Part shown: positions 1 to 9,254 of the stretch, piece by piece
Layout: every line of letters begins with the position of its first letter
Position numbering within the stretch: the first letter of the stretch is position 1
Assembly: GCA_000444245.1 (NCBI GenBank)
Contig: ATSW01005886.1
Location: forward strand, 1-23,701
DNA from: Botryllus schlosseri
Lineage: Eukaryota; Chordata; Ascidiacea; Stolidobranchia; Styelidae
DNA length: 23,701 nucleotides
Direction of reading: 5' to 3'
Notes under the pieces: model-generated
The model's database searches: none
Told to the model about the DNA's origin: nothing
Seen by the model: the letters and a program-made list of their open reading frames with translations, nothing else
Program-made: the position numbers and the translations under genes

Positions 1-9
1 TCATTGCAG
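1..9 (+). promoter_or_regulatory. Candidate 3' splice site in the 5' leader of BTB-BACK copy 1
   Basis: The window opens with an AG that ends at base 9, followed by AATCAC, 44 bases before the ATG. The same CAG|AATCA junction sits 44-45 bases upstream of the start codons of copies 2 and 3 and of pseudogene A. This suggests a conserved acceptor for either an upstream non-coding exon or spliced-leader trans-splicing. The upstream polypyrimidine tract lies outside the window. Confidence 0.4.
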
Positions 10-53
10 AATCACCTCAAATTATCATTATTAATTACATATCATTTCTAAAG

Positions 54-2990
54 ATGGCACAGGCTGTGCGTGTCAATGCATCCGAACATGCGACGAAAAT
101 ACTGTCGGAATTGCACCGAATGCGGCAAGGCTGTAATCATTGTGATTTCATGATTAATGTTGGAAATGATGTCTATCGCGCCCACAAAAATGTTTTGTGT
201 GCGGGCTCGGAGTATTTCCGAGCCATGCTTGAGCATGACACCAAAGAGAGTCGGGACGGGGTGATCACGTTTAAAGATGTGGATTCCGAATGTGTGAAGA
301 ACTGTATTGACTTCATTTACTCTGGTGAATTTGAAATCCCGATTGGAAAGATCAAGGACCTTCTACATATAGGAATTATGTTGCAATTGGATGGAGTCAA
401 AACAGCCACAGCGGAAATTCTGGCGGAATCAATAAATGTGGAAAATTACTATTGGACGGCAAATATCGCAGATATGTACGAACTGGCAGATGTCTTGACG
501 ACATGCCAACGATTTTTCAAAGATAACCTCATGGAAATCGCTAATCAGCCCGAATTTGAAAATATGCCACTGTCCACACTTGACGATTTTCTGCTATCTG
601 AAGATTCCAAATATTCAGGAGAAGAAAAACTGACCATATTTCTCCGGTGGGGTGATAAAAACCCCAAAGCTAGCAGCGATTTACTCGAATCACTTCGACG
701 TTTCAAGTTGGAAACCGTCTCGTCCACGTTTTTGATAAATCTTCTCAAAGCCAACCCAGTTGTGAGCAATGACTTGATGATATACAAGTTCCTCAATATT
801 CACCTGATTGAAAATTTGGAAAAAAAGATCAAAACTAACGAAGGAGCGACCAGTCAGGAATCCACAACAATTTCTATGAATAGGTAAGTTTGCAAAATTT
901 TCCGGATGGTCACCAACTCACTATGTAAGCAAAATTATGGAAAAAATTATGTTACTTGCAAGGCCCAAGAGGGCATAAAATAATATTTGAGTGAATGATA
1001 AAGAAGGCAATTTATGTTTTCTCCTGCCATGAGAACGATTTATTCTGACAGTGCGATTTGTATGAAAAGTTGTGTTTTACATCTGACATTTGCTGCTAGG
1101 AATCACCTTCGAATACTGTAGTAAGTCTCTTACGAGCCAAAATTAATGTTCTAAATAATTCACACAGTGAATGTCTCTTCTGAATCGATCCCAATTTACT
1201 ATTTTCTATATGGATACTAGCAGCCAGGTGGAGTAATTGAAACTGCAACTGACATACTTTTCTTGGTCATCATGTAAAAGGCACAATATTGAATTGTCCA
1301 ATGTTCATGCTGCGCTTTACATTGCTTCTATTGAATAGTGCCAGAAAAATCGTCCAAAACACTCATCACAATCAATGAATCGAATCAGTCCTACGGTCAA
1401 TTATGCCCTGCCCTCCGATAATTGCACATGAATTGTCGGTCTAATCCGGGGGTGGGCAAACTATGGTCCGCGGGCCTCATGCAGCCCGGGAAAGCCTCAA
1501 GAAATGATTTTGAAAATATTGATTGAATATGTACTAAAAATATAATTATTGCAGCGCGTTGACTAAGCTTTTTCCTAGTATATTTCACTATGATAATGAT
1601 AAGTTATAGTCTTTCTATGATGTTTATTTTTTATTTAATTGCTAGCGCAATAGCCTGCCCTCACGCATGGAACATTTTGAACGATTTCCATTGCTAAACA
1701 TCATAGAAAGTTAAAACATAATTCGGATCAACAGTGTGATTTTAAATTGGTAACTCCAGGTAGTCTATTACTTTTAGTGCTGCACTTTGAAAAACTGATT
1801 CGCGCGTGTTTGGTTTATTCGTCCTAGATATGTGTAGAAGCATATTTAAAGGTAACAGGCAGGGTTGTAACCAAATTGCAAGGCTCCTCGTTACAACTCA
1901 ATCTCACTTTTATGGTATTTTCAATTTACCGCCGAGGCAAGTTCAAGTCGTGGAGCAGAATGATGGTCGAGTTTGAGTCACAGCGTTGAGACTCGAGTCC
2001 CAGTCCAAGCCGCCGTATTCATAGTTAATTTTCCGGTTCAGGTCATGTTCAACCCACATTTTTACAACTCTGATTGGGTGATGTCAAATGCATGGCATTC
2101 ATACCATACTAATCTCCTCACTCAGTTTCCAACCCCATTATTCAAGTAGGCCTACTGGTACTGATAGACGAAATATGCCGTCCGAGTCTCGAGTCAATAC
2201 ACAAACTGACTCAAGTTGAGTCAAGGTATTTTCCTTATTTCCGTACAAGTCGAGTCATTACAAACCTGCCTGGAGGTAATGCAAAAGCACAGTCAGCAAA
2301 ACACGTCGTTGCCCACAGATTCAAATTTCAATCCTGTTCTAAGAATCGGCATAACCGACTTTCTTCCCAAATTTTGACAAATTAGTTATTGAGGACGACC
2401 AGCTTATAATTTATTCTTGTCAATGTTTCTGAAGCGTGTACGTTATCAACTAATCAATGTTCGGTTTGTTTTACATATACCGAACATATGTATTATCTTC
2501 GTATTTCCTAGTTCACTATATGATTAAATAATAATATTGTGTTTTGGCTAATAATATGAATTTGTTATATTGCGGCCCGCGAATGGATTCAGATGTTGAA
2601 TGCGGCCCGCAAGCCAAAAATTTTCCCGCACCTGTTCTAATCCAGTCTCTTTGTTTGTTTACTAGCGGGAATACAGGAGATGGCGTGAAAGTTGAAATTA
2701 CGCCTTCCGGGCCCGAGAACCCAGGAACCCCATATGTGAGGAACACACAACAGCCACGTATACCTTGGTACCAACTTAGGAATCGGTACCCACCTAGACA
2801 TTTGGAGCCACCTCCCCGCTTACATAACGACCCAAGTTCGCCAACGGCACGTTTTCCGAGTGCATCTGCTAGAGGTACACCAAGTGCATATCACCTCTCA
2901 ATTTCTCAACCATATGTTCCGACTGGTAGAGGTAGAGGTACACCAAGGGGATCTTACTATCTCAACGACTCCTCTGATTCTGACTACTGA
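54..2990 (+). CDS. BTB-BACK protein, copy 1, RG/SDSDY tail (exons 54-883, 2666-2990)
   Basis: Predicted 384-residue protein in two exons. Exon 1 gives residues 1-276: a BTB/POZ domain at about 12-118 (CDF at 30-32, then YRAHKNVL and SEYFRAML) and a BACK domain at about 122-250. BTB-BACK proteins usually dimerise through BTB and act as Cul3 ubiquitin-ligase adaptors; that role is family knowledge, not shown here. The donor AG|GTAAGT ends exon 1 at 883 in phase 2. The acceptor TTTACTAG precedes 2666 and restores frame (Ser, then GNTGDG). Exon 2 is Pro/Ser/Arg-rich, with a short GRGRG and a terminal SDSDY, and has no Kelch repeats. The start ATG at 54 is the first in frame and is conserved in the other copies. 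Without splicing the frame closes at once (TAA at 885). The frame is intact, so the gene is probably functional. Confidence 0.85.
1447..2634. mobile_element. Non-autonomous hAT-like transposon in intron of copy 1
   Basis: The left end reads CGGGGGTGGGCAAACTATGG with GGGCC- and GCCCG-rich sequence after it. The right end is its degenerate inverse, with GCGGCCCGC motifs and a final CACCTG. The flanks are near-identical 8 bp duplications, GTCTAATC (1439-1446) and TTCTAATC (2635-2642). An 8 bp target duplication with CAGGGGTGGGCAAAC-like ends is typical of hAT elements. It holds no transposase reading frame. The same insertion is in copy 2, and copy 3 has the empty site. Confidence 0.75.
1856..2272. 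mobile_element. Nested inverted-repeat element inside the intronic hAT
   Basis: The left end CAGGCAGGGTTGTAAC and the inverse of the right end, CAGGCAGGTTTGTAAT, form imperfect terminal inverted repeats 417 bp apart. AGGTAA lies next to both ends and may be a target duplication. The interior is full of short GAGTC/CAAGTC words. No coding sequence is seen. The diverged equivalent in copy 2 lies at about 11032-11456. Confidence 0.5.
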
Positions 2991-3173
2991 AACTTTGAAC
3001 GCACCGACTCCAACAATTGTGTAATTATAATCAGAAAATAGTATGTTTGTAACATTTTGTGGTTATTAGTATTATCAGGTGCCTATGTTTTTGAAATGTC
3101 CATTCCTAATCATAGTTATGGTAGTGGTAATTATTGCTGATAATAGTAGTGGTAGTATCCACTGCAGTATTCT

Positions 3174-3179
3174 ATTAAA
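3174..3179 (+). promoter_or_regulatory. Candidate poly(A) signal ATTAAA for copy 1
   Basis: ATTAAA lies 184 bases after the stop codon. It sits in a stretch that is well kept in the same place after copy 2 (12479-12484). It is the common AATAAA variant. No transcript end can be seen directly. Confidence 0.4.
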
Positions 3180-3701
3180 ACATATTCATTCTTCGCTTCC
3201 TTAAATTTTGTGATATTTCTACAGTACTCATGTTACCATTAGGATAGGGTTGCCATAAGTCTGAATTTTCCCGGACATGTCCGGAATTTAGTGTTTAAAC
3301 TGCATCTGGGAGGAAATGCTAAAATATGCCAAAATGTCCAGAATTGTATTTTAGTCCGAGTTTTAAAAGGTTGCCAACTGCCATTTCCCCCCATCTTTTT
3401 CTACGTGGCAAGCATTGTCAGCTCGCCAAAGCTGTATGCTTCAAGCTTCTATGCAGCTCGTATATGTCATGACTGAAATTGTTTCTGCGGAAAGAGTCTA
3501 TTTTTGTTGATGTTGCTTGAAATGTTAAGTGACAATATGCACCGTAGGAGAAAGGGAGAAGGGGAGGGAGCTCGCCAGATGTTGCGTTGATCACCTTGTG
3601 GGGGGCGAGACCATCGTTTTTTGGGGGATGACTCTGCTGTTTCGGTCCTGGTATCAACACAAAACTGCGCCGATCTAACAGTATTAAAAACATGGGGTCA
3701 C

Positions 3702-3765
3702 CAGGGGTCACCAACTCAAAACGGGTCGCGAGCTACTTTTCAAATTGTGGCCGTGATCCACAAGA
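3702..3765. mobile_element. hAT-like terminal fragment
   Basis: CAGGGGTCACCAACTCAAAA followed by a GGGTCGCGAGCTAC stretch is a typical hAT-type terminus. No matching inverted end is found nearby, and the second duplication copy keeps only sequence just interior to it (GGCCACAAGAATGCAAT). It appears to be a solo end. Confidence 0.4.
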
Positions 3766-4869
3766 ATGCAATATAGAGACAAAATAGGCGACACCGTTTA
3801 GCAACCACGTTCTTAAAACTTGGCGTCAGTACGGTGCCGTGCTATATAACGTTGCCGACGGGCATAGTTAGCACAAAAGAAGTAATATTTTAAATACAAA
3901 TACAGCCAAAATATCCCGAACAATATATTGAAACTCGAATTTCAAATTTTTTTGCCATAATTGCTAATACCGAAGTGTGATATTGACCCGATAATATCGG
4001 TGAACCAATAAACGTTTGGTCTCTAGTCAAGATTATCTGTCTTTAATGATCTTCAACTTTCCTGCTTTTTTCACTCTAAAATTCTGCCGAGCATTTTTCA
4101 TATTGTAACATATGATAACTAGAGTGTCGGCAGATAAGCCGCTGTCGCTGATCTCCAGGTGAGAAGTCCCAAAATAAAGCTAAAATCACCAAGATATGTA
4201 TATACTGACTTATCACATGAATATTTTCTGCACATATATTTGATAATCCGAAAATATGTTCCTCACCAATTCAGTTGATCAATTCCTAATGAATTGATTG
4301 CCCTTGCGTCTCGTTACTAGCAAGATTTTTATTTTCAAAATTGTTATTCCACCTTCTTTACTCAAAAGTAGAGAAGCGGATATATGTAGCCTATAAGACG
4401 CAATATTTTAATGTGCTTATACAAGAGTGATGCAATATTCTCTGAATATCACCAAATTGATGTATAATCAACTGTACTTTTGAGAGTGATTTGAGCTGAC
4501 ACACACACTATCGATCATAACACTCAATTGTAGATACATTGCGAACATGTTATAATACATTTTTTGCTTTGCGAATGTGTTATATTTTGTTATAAGTTTC
4601 ATGTTACAACCATCCTTTCCGGCTGTAGCTGACTTGATGATCGCTACAGCCTGGTTCTGAATTGAATTATATATACTTGGCTGTGTATTCATCTATCTAT
4701 ATATTTTCAATGTTCATAGAACCGAATAATATCTCTCTCTCTGTGTAGCTTTTTAAATATTACGGAAAACAGATCAGCTCAAACCTGAAAAGAGTTGATT
4801 TAATATCCCAATACTATATGTTTCTATGTACCTTACAGTTTAATTATCAGTTATCCGCATTCCTTTTAA

Positions 4870-5545
4870 TAACTAATTGATTCCAAAATAAATTGCATTT
4901 CTATATTGTGTAACCAAACACTAAAATTTTTACTGAGATTGTTGATGCATGATCTGAATTGAAATTGTCGATAATGAATTTCTTCCAATATGTATGGATG
5001 TATGATTACTTAATTAATAACTTTGCCTTAGACGAGTATCGTTAGACTGATCAAGAGTGACTCTTTCAATTTTTGAAGACAGATCAAGTGCTTTTGTATT
5101 TCATAATATTTTTCCCGTGTATTTGGAGAAGGTACATCATCGCAACCAACTATTTGTCAAAAAATTGCTGCCAATCTCGAATTTTAAAACTGTTTTATAA
5201 ACAGGATGTGAGGATAATAATGCCTTTTTGATTGTTTTTGATTGTGATTTAGTCTGATAGCAAAAATGTTGTAGTATGCCTACTCCACCTTAGAATAGGC
5301 CTACTTTGTTCAAGCCATACCCAATCCGGGTACACGGCAATAAATATGCATGATTCTAGTTTTAACCATATTTTGTCAAAATATTCCGATTTTCTCAGGC
5401 TGAGCAGATTTTATATATTCAAATCATTTTGAGACTGGCATCTAATCAAAAGTACTGTAATGTGAAAATTAGAAATGTTGAAAATTTCTGAATCCAAATT
5501 CAGTTTCAAAATAATTTTTGATCCAAATCCCTATCGAATTTGTGA
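4870..5545 (+). pseudogene. 3'-only relic of a third BTB-Tpt1 unit
   Basis: From about 4910 (GTAACCAAACACTAAAATTTTTACTG) this stretch aligns with 7880-8440 and 15262-15930, the extreme 3' end and downstream flank of pseudogenes A and B. Shared landmarks in order are the ATGTATGATTACT word, a CATTTGGAG-like stretch, TCGAATTTTAAAACTG, ACTCCACCTT, ATATTTTGTCAAA-TCCGATTTTCTCAGGCTGAG, and AAAATTTCTGAATCCAAAT. It lies directly upstream of pseudogene A. It is best read as the tail of a preceding tandem unit whose body has been lost. Confidence 0.6.
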
Positions 5546-5554
5546 ACAGCCATA

Positions 5555-5576
5555 TTGTATATACTTTTGTTTACAG
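5555..5576 (+). promoter_or_regulatory. 3' splice site in the leader of pseudogene A
   Basis: ATACTTTTGTTTACAG|AATCAC is the strongest of the conserved leader acceptors: a T-rich tract, CAG, then the same AATCA found before the functional copies. It lies 44 bases before the decayed start ATG at 5621. Confidence 0.5.
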
Positions 5577-7962
5577 AATCACTAGTCTAGAAAAAAAAAC
5601 TATTCCTTGTAATTTAAGCGATGGTGCATTGGGCCGCTGTCAATGCCTGAGAACATGCCGGTAAAATCCTGTCGGAACTACACAGGATGAGGCAACACCA
5701 TGACCATTGTGATTTCGTGATCAAAGTCGAAAACGACGAGTACCGTATCGCACTCGCAAAAATGTGCTGGCAGCTGGCTCCGAGTATTTTCGAGCCTTGT
5801 TGGCTCACGACACCAAAGAGCGCCTAGACGGGCAAATCACTTTTGAAGATGCGGATTCTGAGTGTGTGAAAAAGTGCATAGATTTTATTTACTCTGGTGA
5901 ATTTGAAGTCCCTGATGGAAAGATTAGAGATCTGCTTCACATTGGAATTATGCTGTAGATGAACGGAGTAAAACGAGTCATATCTTGAAGTTTAGTCACA
6001 TCGATTAACGTAGAAAACTATCATTAGACCACAAATATTCGCAGACATGCAGGCCTACGAGCTAGCGGATGTGTCATTGAAAAGCCAATGTTTTTTCAAA
6101 GACAATCTCATGGAAATCGTAAACCAACCCGAAATCACAAACCCGTACATATGGCGTTATCTAAACTCATGGATATTTTGGATATGGACAGAGAAAAATG
6201 CGATAGGAAACAACGTTTTGCTCGACTCTATCAAACAATTCAGCCTGGACCGACGGACCGTGTGTCGTCTACATTTTTGAGAAACCTTCTCGAAACCCAT
6301 CGGGTTATCGTGAACGACTCCACGGTATACAAGTTAATAAGCGATCATCTCTTTGAGGAAAAAGTCGTCAAATTCGCGGCTAATCATGACAGGTATGTGT
6401 GACAATCGCGGATGATTACTTCTGGGGCTGTGCATAACGATTCGAGTGTCGTGATTTCTTCGAGTCACAATAATATACGCCTTCACGCCAGTAATATTTA
6501 TCAACGAAAAATGTAGTTTTAATACATCTTTACCGCAGTCGAGCCTCGAAACATCAGTTAGCTGTATCTCAGCATCAAAAATCATTTCACATTCATAGGA
6601 TATATCTGGTCACGATGCCTTAGAACTTGTAATAGACTTAAGAGGTGTTACAATATGTACCGTTCAAACAACGGCAAAGTAAATAATGCCAGTTCTCCTT
6701 CATAATGAATTGTCCTGAATTTATGGACCTTAATAGGTCACTGCAGCATCTAGGAACGTGGGTAACCTCGTGCTACATGTTTTGAATGATATGCTGTCTT
6801 GTACTGAGGTTTAAACGTTACCACAGTCGGAAGAAATATGATATAATGTAATATATTGTAGAGTGTCGTGTGTAATATCGGTACTCGAAACATCGGCTCT
6901 CGTAAATGAGTCGAAGCATAAAAAAAAGCTCGATTCCGATTCGAGTACTACCAGCCGAATTGGTCGTGCAGTCGATTTTGCCCAGCCTGATTTTGATCAG
7001 CCTTTACAGTTTCCACGGATGTAGATTTAATTCCTGTCATCTTTTATTATTAACAGGCGAAACAAGGCATCAAAATGTGAAGCCGAAAAGAAATCACATG
7101 TTGCAACCAGTATGCTATCACATGCCGTAGTCCAAAGCAAGCAACAAGCAGCCACCGCTTGTTTTTCGGTTAACCAGGGACGAAGCACGTCCGGTCAAAG
7201 TTACAGAAGGCCGCAAGATGTCAACTGCCGCTATAAAGGATCGACTATTGCTTTCTTGAGAGCGCTAATGAAGCTACCCCGGCATAAAAAAATGAATAAT
7301 ATTTCCTGTAGACGCAGCGGGTTACGCGTTTGTGGAGCAAATCTTAAGAAGCCCTCCATTTCTAAAGTACAACTTAACAAAGAGAGTCATTTACGATTTC
7401 GCGATGCACGACCCTAAAAACCGCTTTGAGATTAAAGGCGCAATCAGGGAAAATTTTCAACTTCGTGTGACCGAGTCTCATTCATTCATTCATAATCAAG
7501 CCAGCAGCTTTAGGACTGCGTTTGATCAAGAACCCGCACGAATTTCCATTGGTTGTCCACCTGCCCTACGATAAACACCTTCAGACCATAAAGCGAGATG
7601 CGTTGAAATGCATGAACAATGCAATTTACAATTATTTCAAAATTGGCTTCATGGGAGAAACCCTCAATACCGGCGGCATAAGCAACCATGGCGTAGTCAT
7701 CGTACCGGATATGCCTAAAGCTATGAGAGATCATTTGAAATTCTATGTGTTGTCAAACGAAGCAGTACTCAGCGATGGCGTAATTGGTGTCATTTCACGC
7801 AAATTCTTCAAAGCTATCAAGAAATACCATTATAAAACGAATCGGTTTGAGGAAATTGACTTTGCCGTTTCTGCATTTCGTAACCAAGCACTGAAATTTT
7901 TACTGATATTGATATTGATGATGCATAGTGGAGTACTTCCCATATGTATGATTACTCGATAA
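5577..7962 (+). pseudogene. Pseudogene A: BTB-BACK exon plus Tpt1/KptA-like exon
   Basis: Exon 1 (about 5621-6392) resembles the functional BTB-BACK exon (SEYFRALLAHDTKE; IDFIYSGEFEVPDGKIRDLL) but is broken by early stops (TGA near 5648, TAG near 5956) and several frame changes. It ends at ATGACAG|GTATGT. Exon 2 starts after TTATTAACAG at 7057 in the same phase 2. From about 7225 it matches the Tpt1/KptA/TRPT1 family: an LRHK-like PRHKK (Arg-His at 7280-7285), GYAFVEQIL, KNRFEIKG, LRVTESHS (Arg at 7464-7466), VVHLPY, the YFKIG region, GGI, DMPKAMRDHLKFY, and LSNEAVLSDGV with ISRKFFKA. Tpt1 enzymes use NAD+ to remove the 2'-phosphate left at RNA splice junctions. Exon 2 has two frame changes relative to copy B: one base near 7309 and a 4-base ATTC duplication near 7482-7495. 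It has also lost the codon for the last tetrad Arg. Non-functional. Confidence 0.75.
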
Positions 7963-9200
7963 CGGGGCGTCTACCGAGTGTCCAGTCCATCCTGCTCCAT
8001 TCCTGCTAAAGCGCTTTTCAATTTCCTAATATATCTCTCCTGCATTTGGAGTAGGTAAATCATCATAATATACTCTTTTCGAATTTTGAAACTGTCTTCT
8101 GGGCAGCATAATAATTCCTTTTAGTTGTTGATTAGTCTAATACCAAAATTGTAGTACTCCACCTTCAAATAATTCGCTCATTGCATGCCCTCTCTGGGTG
8201 TAAAGCATTAAATTTGCATGTTTATAGTTTGTAATCATATTTTGTCAGCAAAGTCCGATTTTCTCAGGCTGAGCGAATTTGACATTTCTATCTAAGCCCG
8301 AAGTACAGCTAAAATAAGTTTCGAATCATTCCCAAATCCAAGACCAACTGCAGTTGTGACTGACATTTATGCAAAAGTAATGTGAAAATTATAAATTCCG
8401 AAAATTTCTGAATCCAAATCCAGTTAATCAATCTTTAACCCAAATTATGCTAATCTCCAATCAAAGTACCAAATGTTGTGTAAAGCCTCTTGGCGGTACA
8501 GTTTTTTCAGTAAAAAATTCAACAGTACCGTAAACCTGGGAACAATTTTTGACAATTTCGCTTTATATCTTGAAAAGGCTAGAGTATAGGGGTGGCAAGT
8601 TTTGTGTTTTTCTGGGGTTATGGAGCAAAGATTAGAATTAAGTAATCCAAAATCTTCATGATCATACATAGGCCTAAGTACTGAATTTTCGTGAATTATC
8701 TGTGTCCAAAGTTACCCCGGCAGATGGGGTAATGTAACTTTTTGTATGTCTTTACACTTTGATGAGAGCAGTAGGTAAAAATGAAAAGAAATAGTATACG
8801 TCTGGCCTATTGCAGGATTTTTACCTAATCCCCCCCCAAAATTTTTTTTTTTTAAATTAGGTTATTTAGGAAGGCTAATGCCACCTTATCCATCCCCTAT
8901 CTCAATTCCCATCATGTCTTCCCCAATTGGGACTTGAAAATAACATATAGTGACAAGATTATCCCACTGGCGGCGTCAGCAAACATTAAGCTTGTTACCA
9001 TGATTTATTGCTGTCGTTGCTGATATCAAATATTTCACTGTTCTTTAAAATATGCGCTTTCCCTTTCCTATGTTGTTTGATGAATATATTTCGTGGTAAT
9101 TTATGCCACATTCAGTAGGCGCATCTTTAAGAGTATTTGATAAGTTTGTAAGGTAGCTTCCACTCGCTTGGAATCTCACGGCTGATTGCCTAATGCAGAA
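7963..9200. other. Intergenic DNA between pseudogene A and copy 2
   Basis: No gene is recognised. Bases 7963 to about 8510 are the downstream flank shared with pseudogene B (15283-16015) and with the relic at 4870-5545. Bases 8510-9200 are single-copy in this window. They contain C and T homopolymer runs (about 8831-8854) and an imperfect hairpin, AAGTTACCCC/GGGGTAATGTAACTT, at about 8709-8740. Confidence 0.6.
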
Positions 9201-9209
9201 TCATTGCAG
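9201..9209 (+). promoter_or_regulatory. Candidate 3' splice site in the leader of copy 2
   Basis: TCATTGCAG|AATCAGC matches the junction before copy 1 at the same spacing, 45 bases before the ATG. A second, tandem CAG|AATCA lies just upstream (ATGCAGAATCA, about 9193-9203). The polypyrimidine tract is weak. Confidence 0.4.
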
Positions 9210-9254
9210 AATCAGCTGGAATCATCATTAATATATTACTTATAATTTCAAAAG

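Larger units (their letters stand above)
2991..4869. other. 3' flank and intergenic DNA after copy 1
   Basis: No gene is recognised here. Bases 2991-3815 align with 12288-12890 of the second duplication copy, with a roughly 250 bp stretch (about 3475-3750) missing there. A perfect 14 bp palindrome, CCGGACATGTCCGG, lies at 3271-3284. A hAT-like end begins at 3702. Bases 3815-4869 have no counterpart elsewhere in the window, and only short AT-rich reading frames occur. A short CT run is at about 4733-4742. Confidence 0.6.
1..8510 (+). repeat. Tandem segmental duplication, first copy (partner 9201-16015)
   Basis: Exons, intron, 3' flank, pseudogene and its 3' flank recur in the same order in the second copy. 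The offset is about 9200 at gene 1/gene 2 and about 7135 from base 5771 onward. The drop in offset reflects a stretch at about 3815-5770 that is present here and absent from the second copy. Alignment by eye fades near 8500. The two gene copies differ at 26 of 276 residues in exon 1, so the duplication is not recent. Confidence 0.85.

Noticed and set aside
545-796. Minus-strand frames inside the BTB-BACK exons (also 9240-9517 and 19101-19618)
   Set aside because: They overlap conserved BTB-BACK coding sequence on the other strand and show no family features.
2544-2665. Upstream part of the open frame before exon 2 of copy 1 as a coding start
   Set aside because: This stretch is the right end of the hAT element plus the intron end. 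The phase-2 join at 2666 to the BTB-BACK exon explains the frame better, and copies 2 and 3 share that join.
6334-6585. Minus-strand frames around the introns of pseudogenes A and B (also 13275-13738)
   Set aside because: They span exon-intron boundaries of the pseudogenes and show no family similarity, so they are chance frames.
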